Shown here in pieces: positions 23,745-37,122 of a DNA stretch of 64,000 nt. The notes below the pieces were generated by a model that was not told where the DNA came from, made no database searches, and worked only from the letters and a program-made list of their open reading frames with translations. Source of the stretch: Xanthobacteraceae bacterium (lineage in GTDB: Bacteria > Pseudomonadota > Alphaproteobacteria > Rhizobiales > Xanthobacteraceae); assembly GCA_019750915.1 (NCBI GenBank), contig JAIENY010000010.1, forward strand, positions 62,001-126,000, read 5' to 3'. Each line of letters starts with the position of its first letter. Position 1 is the first letter of the stretch. Both the position numbers and the translations under genes were made by a program.

Positions 23745-25919
23745 ATGGCAAGACGAGTTGTCGATGTCCTCGTCCCCGTGGCGCTGAACCAGACCTATTC
23801 CTATCGCGTGCCGGATGACATGGAGCTCAAGCCCGGTGATGTGGTGGGCGTGCCGCTCGGTGCGCGCGAAGTCATCGCCGTGGTCTGGGCCGATAATCAC
23901 AATCCAGACCCGCGCCTGCATAACCGCTTGAAGGATGTCGGCGAGAAATTCGATGTGCCGTCGCTGAAGGCGGAACTGCGCCATTTCGTCGATTGGGTTG
24001 CGAACTATACGTTGTCCTCGCGCGGCATGGTGATGCGGATGACGCTGCGCATGGGGGAGCACCTCGGTCCCGAGCGCGTGCGCCTTGGCGTGCGCCTTGT
24101 CGGTGAGCCGCCGCAGCGGATGACACCGGCGCGGCGGCGCATCATTGATCTGCTGTCGGACGGGTTGCTGCATGGAAAATCCGACGCTGCACGCGAGGCC
24201 GGCGTCAGCACATCGGTGATCGATGGGCTGGTTGATGAGGGAACGCTGAGTGTCGAGCCGTTGCCGCGCGAATTGCCGATGCAACCGCCTGACGCTGATT
24301 TCGCGCAACCGGATTTTTCCGACCAGCAGAAGACGGCCGCCGACTCCATGCGCGCGCTGGCCGCCGCGGATAAATTTCAGGTTGCGCTGGTCGATGGCGT
24401 AACGGGTTCGGGCAAGACCGAGGTTTATTTCGAAGCGGTCGCCGAGATCATCCGCTGCGGCAAGCAGGCATTGATCATGATGCCGGAGATCGCGCTGACG
24501 GGACAGTTCCTCGATCGGTTCGAGCAGCGTTTCGGCGTGCGGCCGATCGAATGGCATTCCGAACTGACCCCGCGCACACGTGCACGCAATTGGGCGGCGG
24601 TTGCTGCAGGCGAGGCGCAGATCGTGGTCGGTGCACGCTCCGCGCTGTTTCTGCCCTATGCCGATCTCGGTCTGATCATTGTCGATGAGGAGCACGACCA
24701 GGCCTACAAACAAAGCGACGGCGCGCATTATCATGCCCGCGACATGGCGGTGGTGCGCGGGCATATCGCCAAAATCCCGGTGGTTCTCGCATCCGCCACG
24801 CCGTCCGTCGAAACCGAGGTGAATGCGCGCAGCGGCCGTTATCAGCGCGTCGCGCTGCCGTCGCGGTTCGGTGGCCAGCACATGCCGCACATCGAGGCGA
24901 TCGATCTGAAGCAAGGGGGTCCCCAGCGCGGCCACTTCATCTCGCCGCGGCTTGCGGAAGAAGTGAAGATCGCGATCGAGCGCAAGGAACAGGCGCTGCT
25001 GTTTCTCAACCGCCGCGGCTATGCGCCGTTGACGCTATGCCGGGCCTGCGGTCATCGGTTCTCATGCAATATCTGCGATGCCTGGCTGGTGGATCATCGA
25101 TTCCGCGGACGGCTTGTCTGTCATCACTGCGGCTTCTCGGTGCATCGCCCGCACACCTGCCCGCAATGTGGCGCGGAGGAATCGCTCGCCGCCATCGGAC
25201 CCGGCGTTGAACGTCTGCAAGAAGAGGCGCAGGCGCTGTTTCCCGAGGCGCGCACGCTGGTTCTCTCAAGCGACCTCATCACCTCGATCGAGACGATGCG
25301 GGCCGAATTGAATGAGATTGCGGAAGGCCGCGTCGACATCATCATCGGTACGCAACTTGTGGCAAAAGGTCACAACTTCCCGCGGCTCAATCTGGTCGGG
25401 GTGGTCGATGCCGATCTTGGTCTGGGCAATGGCGATCCGCGCGCCGCCGAGCGCACCTTCCAATTGCTCAATCAGGTGATCGGCCGCGCCGGGCGCGAGC
25501 AGGGGCGTGGCATTGGATTTCTGCAGACCCACCAGCCGGAGCACCCGGTGATGAAGGCATTGGTCGCATCCGACCGCAAGGCGTTCTACGACAGCGAAAT
25601 CGAGGCGCGAGAACGCGCCGGGTATCCGCCGTTCGGGCGGCTGGCGAGCCTGATCATCGCGGCCGGCGACCGGCCGGGCGCCGAGGGCTTTGCGCGGCAA
25701 CTGGCGGCAGCGGCGCCGCGCGACGAAAGCGTGCTGGTGCTGGGGCCGGCGGAGGCGCCGCTGGCGGTGATCAAGGGCCGCTATCGGTTCCGTCTGCTTG
25801 TGAAGTCCACCCGCAGTTTCGATCTGTCGGGATATCTGCGCCGCTGGATGGAGCAGGCGCCCAAGACCAAAGGCAGTCTGACGCTGGAGATCGATGTCGA
25901 TCCGCAGAGTTTTCTGTAG
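23745..25919 (+). CDS. priA: primosomal protein N' (replication restart helicase PriA)
   Basis: 3'-5' DNA helicase that reloads the replisome at stalled forks. 724 residues: N-terminal 3'BD domain (VVDVLVPVALNQTYSYRVP), winged-helix segment, DEAH helicase core with Walker A DGVTGSGKTEVYF and IIVDEEHDQAYKQ, and the zinc-binding insertion with eight cysteines (CRACGHRFSCNICD ... CHHCGFS ... CPQCG). Helicase motifs V/VI occur in LVAKGHNFPRLNLVGVVDAD and QVIGRAGREQG. ATG 23745; divergent from xerC with about 80 bases between them. Confidence 0.97.
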   Translation: MARRVVDVLVPVALNQTYSYRVPDDMELKPGDVVGVPLGAREVIAVVWADNHNPDPRLHNRLKDVGEKFDVPSLKAELRHFVDWVANYTLSSRGMVMRMTLRMGEHLGPERVRLGVRLVGEPPQRMTPARRRIIDLLSDGLLHGKSDAAREAGVSTSVIDGLVDEGTLSVEPLPRELPMQPPDADFAQPDFSDQQKTAADSMRALAAADKFQVALVDGVTGSGKTEVYFEAVAEIIRCGKQALIMMPEIALTGQFLDRFEQRFGVRPIEWHSELTPRTRARNWAAVAAGEAQIVVGARSALFLPYADLGLIIVDEEHDQAYKQSDGAHYHARDMAVVRGHIAKIPVVLASATPSVETEVNARSGRYQRVALPSRFGGQHMPHIEAIDLKQGGPQRGHFISPRLAEEVKIAIERKEQALLFLNRRGYAPLTLCRACGHRFSCNICDAWLVDHRFRGRLVCHHCGFSVHRPHTCPQCGAEESLAAIGPGVERLQEEAQALFPEARTLVLSSDLITSIETMRAELNEIAEGRVDIIIGTQLVAKGHNFPRLNLVGVVDADLGLGNGDPRAAERTFQLLNQVIGRAGREQGRGIGFLQTHQPEHPVMKALVASDRKAFYDSEIEARERAGYPPFGRLASLIIAAGDRPGAEGFARQLAAAAPRDESVLVLGPAEAPLAVIKGRYRFRLLVKSTRSFDLSGYLRRWMEQAPKTKGSLTLEIDVDPQSFL

Positions 25920-25928
25920 CGCAAATGA

Positions 25929-25954
25929 AAGAGCCGGCATTCGCGCCGGCTCTT
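25929..25954. terminator. bidirectional hairpin between priA and rlpA
   Basis: Perfect 10-bp stem aagagccggc/gccggctctt around a six-base loop. It lies ten bases after the priA stop and 35 bases after the convergent rlpA stop, so it may serve both. Confidence 0.7.
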
Positions 25955-25988
25955 ACTCAACGCAACTGACTTAACGCAGACGCAACGC

Positions 25989-26429
25989 TTACTGAACTTC
26001 TGCGACCACCATGCCGACGCCACGGCCGGTAATGCCGATGGCGCGCGCCGCGGCAGTCGAAAGATCAAGCACACGGCCGCGCACGAATGGGCCGCGGTCG
26101 TTGATGGTCACCACAACGCTGCGGTCGCCATGACTGACCCGCAGACGGGTGCCGAACGGCAGAGAGCGGTGCGCCGCGGTGAAGGCGTTCTGGTTGAAGC
26201 GCTGACCGGACGCGGTCCGGCTGCCGGACTCGTTGCCGTAATAGGACGCCATGCCCGAAAACGAATGACCGGAGCCGATCGAGGCATTCGCGTCGCGCCA
26301 TGACTTATGGCTGCGGGCTTCGCTGGCGGTGACGCTCATAGCCAGCGCGCACCCCGCCGCCAGCGTCACCATCGAGGTATTCCGGATCCGCTTGAGCGGA
26401 CGCTTCACTCGCGTGGAAGCATTGATCAT
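25989..26429 (-). CDS. septal ring lytic transglycosylase RlpA family protein
   Basis: Exported protein with the double-psi beta-barrel (DPBB) of RlpA, a family that cleaves glycan strands lacking stem peptides. 146 residues from ATG 26429 (MINASTRVKRPLKRIRNTSM), with AAGGA seven bases upstream. A basic n-region and hydrophobic core ending VTASEARS act as the signal peptide; no lipobox Cys is present, unlike E. coli RlpA. The DPBB signature is complete: GMASYYG, TASGQRFN, AAHRSLPFGTRLRVSH and VTINDRGPFVRGRVLDLS. No SPOR domain, so septal targeting by that route is not expected. Confidence 0.9.
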   Translation of the reverse strand: MINASTRVKRPLKRIRNTSMVTLAAGCALAMSVTASEARSHKSWRDANASIGSGHSFSGMASYYGNESGSRTASGQRFNQNAFTAAHRSLPFGTRLRVSHGDRSVVVTINDRGPFVRGRVLDLSTAAARAIGITGRGVGMVVAEVQ

Positions 26430-27082
26430 CCAGTGGTCCTTTATGTCTCGTATATCCATCCCCATCGCAGGCTATAGATTTCTGCGACCGCGAGCTTGGA
26501 CGGTTCATCTACCAATGAGGCATAAAGGCGGCACGTAATTAAGTTCCGAAGCAATCACATATAGGGTGACAAAGAGGCGAGATACCTAATATTACGATCA
26601 ATACAGACCATTAACGATTCGCTAAGCATACAATACTTGGTTTTACTGAAGAGACAGTCAATCATCCCGCCATGACTTGTAGAACCGGGGAATACTTGTG
26701 ATGTTCCATCCCTCGCGTTTTTGCATGCCTCCATGCGCCTGGCGGGATGCTTGGCGCCTGATTTGGTCGCTTGTCGCTCACGCAGCCGGCGCATCCTGGG
26801 ATCGTGAGAGTCCGATCCGGGGTCGCGGATGAAGGGCGGCGCGCCGAATTCGGCGGCCCGGCGTGACCAACAAACGCTCACGTTCTCGCGAGGCGTCATA
26901 TTGCGCCGCTCATCGCGCTATGTTAGCAAACCCGCGATTTCAGAATGTCTGGCATGCCAGACAAGCTCAAAATCGAAGTCCAGCTTGAATTTCAAGAGCT
27001 TAGCATCGGCATTGGCGTCCGTTGAGGGCGTCGGATTTGCGGGTGTGGTTTCTTGGGATGTTCAACAGCAGAAGAGTATTTC
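26430..27082. other. 653-base intergenic region before the atp operon
   Basis: No supported gene. A minus-strand open frame at 26555-26899 has no family features or ribosome site. 26530-26660 is markedly AT-rich and may hold promoters. Close to atpH there is a perfect 18-base palindrome (26946-26963), a 13-base inverted repeat cttgaa-t-ttcaag (26984-26996), and a wider aagctc/gagctt pair (26963-27001), together a likely control region for the ATP synthase operon. Confidence 0.6.
26946..26963. promoter_or_regulatory. perfect 18-base palindrome upstream of atpH
   Basis: tgtctggcatgccagaca is fully self-complementary. It lies about 120 bases before the atpH start, followed by a second inverted repeat at 26984-26996. 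A dimeric regulator site is the simplest reading; the protein is unknown. Confidence 0.5.
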
Positions 27083-29175
<2,093 letters not shown>

Positions 29176-29200
29176 TTGGGTGATCTAGGGGGACCGGAAG

Positions 29201-30079
29201 GTGGCTAGTCTCAAGGACATGCGGGTCCGCATCGCCTCGACCAAGGCGACGCAGAAGATCACCAAGGCCATGCAGATGGTTGCGGCATCGAAGCTGCGTC
29301 GTGCGCAGACGGCGGCGGAAGCTGCCCGTCCGTACGCAGAGCGGATGGACACCGTGATCTCGAACATCGCGTCCGCTGCGACAGGCTCGGGCAATGCTCC
29401 GCAGCTTCTGGCGGGTAACGGCAGCGACAATGTTCATCTGCTGCTGGTCTGCACGGGTGAGCGCGGCCTGTCGGGTGCGTTCAATTCTTCGATCGCTCGC
29501 CTGGCGCGTGATCACGCCCAGTCGCTGATCAACAAAGGCAAGACGGTCAAGATCTACTGTGTCGGCCGCAAGGGCTACGAGCAGCTCCGCCGCCAGTTCG
29601 ACAGGAACATCGTCGGTCATGTCGAACTGCGTTCGGTCAAGGTGCTTGGCTTCAATAACGCGGAAGGCATTGCCAAGACGATTGTCTCGATGTTCGACGC
29701 CGGTGAGTTCGACGTCTGCACTCTGTTTTACGCCAAGTTCAAGTCGGTGATCGCGCAGGTGCCAACCGCCCAGCAGATCATCCCGCTCCAGATCGCGCCG
29801 AAAGCCGAAGCCGCTTCGGCCTCCGCGATGTACGATTACGAGCCGACCGAGAATGAAATCCTCAACGATCTTTTGCCGCGCAATATCGCGGTCCAGATCT
29901 TCCGCGCGCTGCTGGAGAACAACGCTTCGTTCTACGGTGCGCAGATGTCGGCCATGGACAATGCAACCCGGAATGCGGGCGACATGATCCGCAAGCAGAC
30001 TTTGATCTATAACCGCACGCGTCAGGCGATGATCACGAAGGAACTGATCGAGATCATCTCGGGCGCCGAGGCAATCTGA
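29201..30079 (+). CDS. atpG: ATP synthase F1 subunit gamma
   Basis: Central rotor shaft of F1. 292 residues from GTG 29201, with a strong gggggaccggaagg ribosome region. N-terminal helix [20 protein letters not shown] with [15 protein letters not shown], central Rossmann-like part ([20 protein letters not shown]), and the C-terminal helix with [20 protein letters not shown] and [20 protein letters not shown]. Followed after eleven bases by an ohr-type gene instead of atpD. Confidence 0.97.
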   Translation: MASLKDMRVRIASTKATQKITKAMQMVAASKLRRAQTAAEAARPYAERMDTVISNIASAATGSGNAPQLLAGNGSDNVHLLLVCTGERGLSGAFNSSIARLARDHAQSLINKGKTVKIYCVGRKGYEQLRRQFDRNIVGHVELRSVKVLGFNNAEGIAKTIVSMFDAGEFDVCTLFYAKFKSVIAQVPTAQQIIPLQIAPKAEAASASAMYDYEPTENEILNDLLPRNIAVQIFRALLENNASFYGAQMSAMDNATRNAGDMIRKQTLIYNRTRQAMITKELIEIISGAEAI

Positions 30080-30090
30080 GGAAAACCGAC

Positions 30091-31945
<1,855 letters not shown>

Positions 31946-32014
31946 ATCACAACGACCGTGTTCAATTCGCCCGTGGGCCGTTCCCGCGGGTGATGACGGA
32001 AAGAACATCAAGCA

Positions 32015-32428
32015 ATGGCAAACACCTTCCACTTCGATCTTGTCTCTCCGGAAAAGATCGCCTTCTCGGGTGAAGTCGAGCAGGTGGATGTGCCGGGTGT
32101 TGAGGGCGATTTCGGTGTGCTCGCCGGTCACTCCCCGTTTGTCGCGAGCATTCGCCCGGGCATTCTCAATGTCACCGTGAACGGTAAGCACGAGAAGATC
32201 ATCGTGCTCGGCGGTCTCGCTGAAGTGTCCGACAAGGGATTGACGGTTCTTGCAGATACCGCGACGTCGCTTGCCGAACTCGACCGCGTTGCATTCGCAA
32301 AGCAGATCGAGGAGATGGAGGCGGCGTTGAAGGACGAGGAACCAGGAAATGCGCTCGATCGCGCGATTACTCGCATCGACCATTTCAAGGCGATCCAACT
32401 CCACGTCACATCGACGGGGATGCATTGA
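32015..32428 (+). CDS. atpC: ATP synthase F1 subunit epsilon
   Basis: Rotor-associated regulatory subunit of F1. 137 residues: N-terminal beta-sandwich ([40 protein letters not shown]) and a C-terminal helical hairpin from about residue 90 ([20 protein letters not shown]). Last gene of the operon, ended by a strong terminator at 32448-32476. Confidence 0.95.
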   Translation: MANTFHFDLVSPEKIAFSGEVEQVDVPGVEGDFGVLAGHSPFVASIRPGILNVTVNGKHEKIIVLGGLAEVSDKGLTVLADTATSLAELDRVAFAKQIEEMEAALKDEEPGNALDRAITRIDHFKAIQLHVTSTGMH

Positions 32429-32447
32429 TCGCCCTTTTCCTGAAATT

Positions 32448-32476
32448 AAAAGCCCCGCAAAATGCGGGGCTTTTTT
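32448..32476 (+). terminator. terminator of the atp operon
   Basis: Perfect 11-bp stem aaaagccccgc/gcggggctttt around aaaat, with six T residues at 32471-32476. The convergent rppH gene ends at 32478, so the hairpin may also serve the other strand. Confidence 0.93.
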
Positions 32477-32477
32477 C

Positions 32478-32987
32478 TTATCTGCGCGATCTTCCGGCCA
32501 GCCTTGCGAACTCCTCCACGACCCTCTCATAGACCGGCCGCTTGAACGGCACGACGAGATCCGGAAGATTTTCCATCGGCTCCCAGCGCCAGTCGATGAA
32601 CTCCGGCTTATGCCCGGCGGGCGATGAGACATTGATCTCGCTGTCCTTGCCGGTGAAGCGGATCGCGAACCATTTCTGCCTCTGTCCGCGGTAGCGTCCC
32701 TTCCACGCGCGGCCCGCGACGGTGCGGGGAATGTCGTAGGTCAACCAGCCTTTGACCTCCGCGATTTTCTCTACGGAGCGAATGTTGGTTTCCTCGTAAA
32801 GCTCCCGCCGTGCGGCGTCCCAGTGGTCTTCGCCGGAATCGATCCCGCCCTGCGGCATTTGCCAGACATACGCCTGATCGGCGTGTTCCGGGCCGCCAAT
32901 ACGGCGGCCGATAAAAACCAAACCCTCCGGGTTGAGCAGCATCATGCCGACGCAACTCCGGTAAGGCAGATCGTCGTAGCGCGTCAT
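32478..32987 (-). CDS. rppH: RNA pyrophosphohydrolase RppH
   Basis: Nudix hydrolase that removes pyrophosphate from mRNA 5' ends and starts decay. 169 residues from ATG 32987 ([20 protein letters not shown]). The Nudix box is [20 protein letters not shown] plus TNI, preceded by WQMPQ, as in RppH/IalA of alphaproteobacteria; C-terminal features KQKWFAIRF-like [12 protein letters not shown] and [20 protein letters not shown] are typical. Part of the minus-strand run envC-ctpA-deacetylase-rppH. Confidence 0.94.
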   Translation of the reverse strand: MTRYDDLPYRSCVGMMLLNPEGLVFIGRRIGGPEHADQAYVWQMPQGGIDSGEDHWDAARRELYEETNIRSVEKIAEVKGWLTYDIPRTVAGRAWKGRYRGQRQKWFAIRFTGKDSEINVSSPAGHKPEFIDWRWEPMENLPDLVVPFKRPVYERVVEEFARLAGRSRR

Positions 32988-33057
32988 CCTACGCAACCCC
33001 TTGTCACCGGCGGACCGAGCGGCCGCGAATGGCTATCCCTGCCAAGCCGCTCATCCT

Positions 33058-34245
33058 TCAGCTTGATTTTGATTTCATCAGGGCCGTTGTCAACGGCACC
33101 AAAAGGATGCCTCGGCTGTCAAGGCGCTGAGCCCAATTGTTGATCCGCTCGATCGAGATCGGGAGCGCCGAGGCGACTCCAACGGCACTGCCCCGCTCGC
33201 GTGCAATGCGTTCAAGTTTCTCCAGCGCCTTGTCGATTTCGGCGGCGGTTGGAACCTGGTCAATTGTGGTGTCCGCCGTTGCGGATGGAACACCTTGTGC
33301 AGTTGCGAGCTGTCCAGCAACGCTGCGCGGTGTCGAGCCATCGTCAAAATAGGCCAGTCCGCGTTTGGCGGCTTCCTTGATGACGGGTTGCATTGCGCTG
33401 TCGGTCACCTCGAAACGCGATCCCATGAAGTTGGCGAGGCCGACATAGCCCTGGAAGCGGCTCATATGCCAATCGAGCCGGTCGATGTTCTGGTCCGTCG
33501 TGGCTGTTGTCAGAAGGGTCTGCGGCCCCGGATCGTTGTCTGGGTACTCGTACGGCTCCATCGGAATTTGAAGCAGAACCTCGTGCTTTTGGGCGCGGGC
33601 GCGCTCGACGAGCTTGGCGGGATCTGAACCGTAAGGCGTGAACGCGAGGGTCACCGCCGCAGGCAGCTTCATGATTGCGTCGTTGGTTTTGGCGGCGCCA
33701 ACGCCGAGTCCGCTGATCACGATGGAGACGACCGGCATCGCCGCCGCGCGAGCTCGCTGCAGATCGGTCCCAGCCGCATAGGCGCGCCAAGGCTTCAGCC
33801 CGCCGGCCGCGACAGGGATCATGCCATAACGGGATTTCTCGAGCAGGTTCGGGTTGATCCCGGCCATGGCCGCCGGTGCGTCGCTGCCGGCTGCCGATGC
33901 TCCATCAGACTCGCCGCCGATGACCATCTCACGGCGCTGGCCGCTTGAGCCGTCGATGATGGTAACGGTCTTCTGACCGCTGGGCTCGGCGGTCCGCTGC
34001 GGCTTCTGGCTCATCGCCGGGGCTGGCTCCGAGACCGGACCGGCGAGCTTGGCTGAATCGTAGGTCGCCTGCGCAACCGGTTCGCCGCCCATCGGATCGT
34101 TGCCGAAAATCGCGAAACCAAGGAAAGTCAGCAGGAACAGGCCAAGCACGACGGCGATCGCTTGCGGCGCGGTGAACGGCAAACGAAACCGCTTTTTACG
34201 CGGACCGTTCTGTCCCAGTGGTGCGCTCAGATCATCGATTGCCAC
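33058..34245 (-). CDS. divergent polysaccharide deacetylase family protein
   Basis: Member of the divergent polysaccharide deacetylase family (YibQ/DUF610), whose catalytic activity is unproven. 395 residues from GTG 34245: short cytosolic N-terminus, one transmembrane helix (AIAVVLGLFLLTFLGFAIFG, about 29-48), a Pro/Ser-rich periplasmic linker (60-140), then the NodB-like barrel from about residue 168 (PVVSIVISGLGVGAAKTNDA), with VTLAFTPYGSDPAKLVERAR, LLQIPMEPYEYPDNDPGP and FMGSRFEVTDSAMQPVIKEA. It follows ctpA and the EnvC-like activator, a conserved cell-envelope neighbourhood. A terminator after ctpA suggests separate transcription here. Confidence 0.9.
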   Translation of the reverse strand: MAIDDLSAPLGQNGPRKKRFRLPFTAPQAIAVVLGLFLLTFLGFAIFGNDPMGGEPVAQATYDSAKLAGPVSEPAPAMSQKPQRTAEPSGQKTVTIIDGSSGQRREMVIGGESDGASAAGSDAPAAMAGINPNLLEKSRYGMIPVAAGGLKPWRAYAAGTDLQRARAAAMPVVSIVISGLGVGAAKTNDAIMKLPAAVTLAFTPYGSDPAKLVERARAQKHEVLLQIPMEPYEYPDNDPGPQTLLTTATTDQNIDRLDWHMSRFQGYVGLANFMGSRFEVTDSAMQPVIKEAAKRGLAYFDDGSTPRSVAGQLATAQGVPSATADTTIDQVPTAAEIDKALEKLERIARERGSAVGVASALPISIERINNWAQRLDSRGILLVPLTTALMKSKSS

Positions 34246-34389
34246 GTAAATAGGCCCTGCGAATCATGCCGTGAACCCTATCATGGCCGGCCCGTGGATG
34301 GATGCCACAGGCTTTGACGGATTGCCGTGAGGCCGAAGTGGCGCGCCAAAAGCCGCCATGGAAACCGGGGTGGGGTTCCCCGCAAATAA

Positions 34390-34418
34390 AAAAAGGCGGC
34401 CAAACCGGCCGCCTTTTT
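34390..34418 (-). terminator. terminator of ctpA
   Basis: 12-bp perfect stem aaaaaggcggcc/ggccgccttttt around five bases. Read on the minus strand it follows the ctpA stop (34435) and ends in a run of seven T. Confidence 0.9.
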
Positions 34419-34434
34419 CACGAAACTCTGTCGT

Positions 34435-35781
34435 TCAGTTGGCGGCTTTGTTGGCCGGCGCCGCGGTCGTGTTCGCGGCGTTCTCCTTGATGCCATGCAG
34501 GAGGTCGATGGCGACATGGAGCGCCTTGTCGTCCTTCTCATCGGGCGGCACGTAGGACTGCGAGCCGGTTTCCTCTTGGCCGCCACCCTCCGCTTTCAAG
34601 TGGCCGCGCAACGAGGCTTCGCCCTTGGTATCGGTCTTGGACTTCAGCTCGTCCGGCACGTCCTGCATCACCTCGATATCCGGCGTGATGCCCTTAGCCT
34701 GGATCGACTTGCCCGACGGCGTGAAGTAACGGGCAGTGGTCAGACGCAGTGCACCGTTGCCGGAGCCTAGCGGGATGATGGTCTGTACCGAGCCCTTGCC
34801 GAAGGAACGCGTGCCGACCAGCGTGGCGCGTTTCTGATCCTGTAATGCACCGGCGACGATTTCGGAAGCCGAAGCCGAGCCACCGTTGATCAGCACCACG
34901 ACCGGTTTGCCCTTGGCAAGGTCGCCCTGCTTGGCGACGCGGCGTTGGGTTTCCTCGGGGTTGCGGCCACGGGTCGAGACAATCTCGCCGCGATCGAGGA
35001 AGGTGTCAGATACCGACACCGCTTCCTCAAGCAAACCGCCGGGATTGTTGCGGAGGTCGACAATGTAGCCCTTCACCTTATCTTGGCCGCCGATCTGCTG
35101 CTGCAGGTTGGCCATTTCCTTCTTCAGGCCTTCCGTGGTCTGCTCGTTGAAGGAGGTAATGCGGATGTAGGCGATATCGCCACCCTCGACCTTGGCGCGG
35201 ACCGCGCGGACCCGGATGTTATCGCGGGTCAGCGTGACTTCGATCGGCTTGTCCTGGCCCTTACGGACGATCTTGAGCTTGATCTTGGTGTTGACCGGGC
35301 CACGCATCTTGTCGACGGCCTGGTTCAGGGTCAGCCCCTGAACGGCCTCGTCGTCCAGATTGGTGATGATGTCATTGGCGAGAATGCCAGCCTTCGATGC
35401 AGGGGTGTCGTCGATCGGCGAGACAACCTTGATCAGGCCGTCTTCCATGGTGACCTCGATACCGAGCCCGCCGAATTCGCCGCGGGTCTGCACCTGCATG
35501 TCCTTGAAGCTTTTCGCATCCATGTAGCTCGAGTGCGGATCGAGGCCCGCCAGCATGCCGCTGATTGCGGATTCGACCAGCTTCTTGTCGTCCGGCTTCT
35601 CGACGTAGTCGCTACGCACGCGGTCGAACACGTCCCCGAACAGATTGAGCTGGCGGTAGGTATCAGCGGCCGCGGCGCGCGCGGTCGATCCCATCAGCGA
35701 GGCACGGGGCTGCGTGATGAACAGCGTCGCAGCAGCGCCGGCCGCGGCGCTGAGGAGAATGAGTGAAGTCTTGCGCATCAT
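34435..35781 (-). CDS. ctpA: S41 family carboxyl-terminal processing peptidase CtpA
   Basis: Periplasmic serine peptidase that trims C-termini of envelope proteins, often peptidoglycan hydrolases. 448 residues from ATG 35781, chosen because it overlaps the upstream stop as ATGA and has aaaagg upstream. Signal sequence MMRKTSLILLSAAAGAAATL, tail-specific N-domain, PDZ domain (about 100-185; GEFGGLGIEVTMEDGLIKVV), and the S41 domain with Ser in GGSASASEIVAGALQD and Lys in GTRSFGKGSVQT. C-terminal 60 residues are polar and low in complexity. Coupled to the EnvC-like gene, a likely functional partner in cell-wall remodelling. Confidence 0.96.
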   Translation of the reverse strand: MMRKTSLILLSAAAGAAATLFITQPRASLMGSTARAAAADTYRQLNLFGDVFDRVRSDYVEKPDDKKLVESAISGMLAGLDPHSSYMDAKSFKDMQVQTRGEFGGLGIEVTMEDGLIKVVSPIDDTPASKAGILANDIITNLDDEAVQGLTLNQAVDKMRGPVNTKIKLKIVRKGQDKPIEVTLTRDNIRVRAVRAKVEGGDIAYIRITSFNEQTTEGLKKEMANLQQQIGGQDKVKGYIVDLRNNPGGLLEEAVSVSDTFLDRGEIVSTRGRNPEETQRRVAKQGDLAKGKPVVVLINGGSASASEIVAGALQDQKRATLVGTRSFGKGSVQTIIPLGSGNGALRLTTARYFTPSGKSIQAKGITPDIEVMQDVPDELKSKTDTKGEASLRGHLKAEGGGQEETGSQSYVPPDEKDDKALHVAIDLLHGIKENAANTTAAPANKAAN

Positions 35782-37121
35782 CCGCGAACCTTTTCGCCTT
35801 CCTTTGCGGCCCACCATGGGCCTGGGTCGATGGGAGTACCGTCTTTACGGAACTCAATGTAGAGAATGGGCTGACTCGTTGGTGCTGCCAAGATCGAAGC
35901 GACTTGCGATTGCGATCCCATGGTCGCCACCGGCTCCCCCGTTAGAACAAACTGGCCAATGTTGACCGAAATACGGTCCATCCCGGCGATCAGGACATGA
36001 TATCCGCCGCCCGCGTTGAGGATCAAGAGTTGTCCGTAGCTTCGGAACGGTCCTGCATAGACAACCCAGCCATCACACGGGCTTGTGACCTGCGCCCCCG
36101 GCATGGTTGCAACAGAGATACCCTTCTCCTGACCGCCTGTCCCGTCCGGCCCGCCGAAATTACGAATCTTCGTACCATTGACAGGGAGCGGCAGCAGACC
36201 CTTGGCAGCCGCAAAAGCGATCGCCGGGCTAAGCCGGGCCTGATTCTGGATTTCCCGCAAATCGGGTTTTCCATTGATGTTGGCGGGTGTTCCCTTCAGT
36301 TCCGCGGTCGCCGCAGCCTTTGCCGCGCTCTTGAGGTCCTGTTCCATTTTGCCGATCAGGTCCTGCAGACCCGATGCCTGCTTGGAAAGGGCGGCGGCGC
36401 GCTGTTTCTCGGCCTCGATGTCGCGCTCTGCCGCGGCCTGATTCTTCTGCCGCTCCTCGACCAGTGCGGCCAGGCGGGTTTGGTCCTCGTTCAGCCTGTC
36501 GCGGTCAGCCGCCAAGCGGTCGTGCTCGCCGGAAATATTTTTTCGTAGCGCGATCAGTTCATTGAGGTTGCTGGCAAGCTCGGTGGCGCGGGTGCGCAGT
36601 TCTGGAACGGCAGCGCCGAGCAGCATCGCGGTGCGCAGCGATTTGAGCGAATCCTCAGGCGTCACCAGCAGCGCCGGCGGGGCACGTCGGCCCGCCCGCT
36701 GCAATGCCGCCAGCACCTCGGCAATCTCGTCGCGGCGGCTGTCGAGTGTGGCGCGGATTTGCGCTTCACGTGCGTCGAGCGGCCGGATGCGTCCCTCTGT
36801 GTCGGCGATGCTGGATTCGATCGTCCGCACACGCGCGGCAATATCGATCAGTTGCTGGTTGAGTTTGGCGCGATCCTGCCCGATTGCCGCGATCTCATCC
36901 TTGAGCCGCTGCTGAAGCTCGGCTGAATTCTTTTGCTGCTCGCGGAGGGCATCGAGTTCCTGATTGCGCTGCTTGATGGCGTCTTCGCTGGGCGGCGCGT
37001 CGTTCGTCGCGGCGGTGTCTTGTGCATTGGCGTTGACGGCACACGCAGCCGCGAACATCACCAGCACGAGCATTCGCGCGGCGTTCATCAGGCGTGCATG
37101 CCATGCGATCTGCGTCACCAT
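35778..37121 (-). CDS. murein hydrolase activator, EnvC/M23 family
   Basis: Periplasmic coiled-coil protein with a C-terminal LytM (M23) domain; EnvC-type members activate amidases at the septum. 447 residues from ATG 37121, one base after the rlmH stop. Signal peptide (MLVLVMFAAACAVNANA), long coiled coil (about 45-270; QRNQELDALREQQKNSAELQ, RDRLNEDQTRLAALVEERQK), then the LytM domain (about 320-440) with FGGPDGTGGQEKGISVATMP and VVYAGPFRSYGQLLILNAGG. The usual zinc ligands are not all evident: the HxxxD position reads SVATM and the HxH position reads HVLIA. This fits an activator rather than an active endopeptidase. Its stop overlaps the ctpA start. Confidence 0.93.
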   Translation of the reverse strand: MVTQIAWHARLMNAARMLVLVMFAAACAVNANAQDTAATNDAPPSEDAIKQRNQELDALREQQKNSAELQQRLKDEIAAIGQDRAKLNQQLIDIAARVRTIESSIADTEGRIRPLDAREAQIRATLDSRRDEIAEVLAALQRAGRRAPPALLVTPEDSLKSLRTAMLLGAAVPELRTRATELASNLNELIALRKNISGEHDRLAADRDRLNEDQTRLAALVEERQKNQAAAERDIEAEKQRAAALSKQASGLQDLIGKMEQDLKSAAKAAATAELKGTPANINGKPDLREIQNQARLSPAIAFAAAKGLLPLPVNGTKIRNFGGPDGTGGQEKGISVATMPGAQVTSPCDGWVVYAGPFRSYGQLLILNAGGGYHVLIAGMDRISVNIGQFVLTGEPVATMGSQSQVASILAAPTSQPILYIEFRKDGTPIDPGPWWAAKEGEKVRG

Positions 37122-37122
37122 C

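Noticed and set aside
26555-26899. 114-codon minus-strand frame between rlpA and atpH
   Set aside because: Composition unlike neighbouring proteins, no family features and no ribosome site; treated as intergenic.
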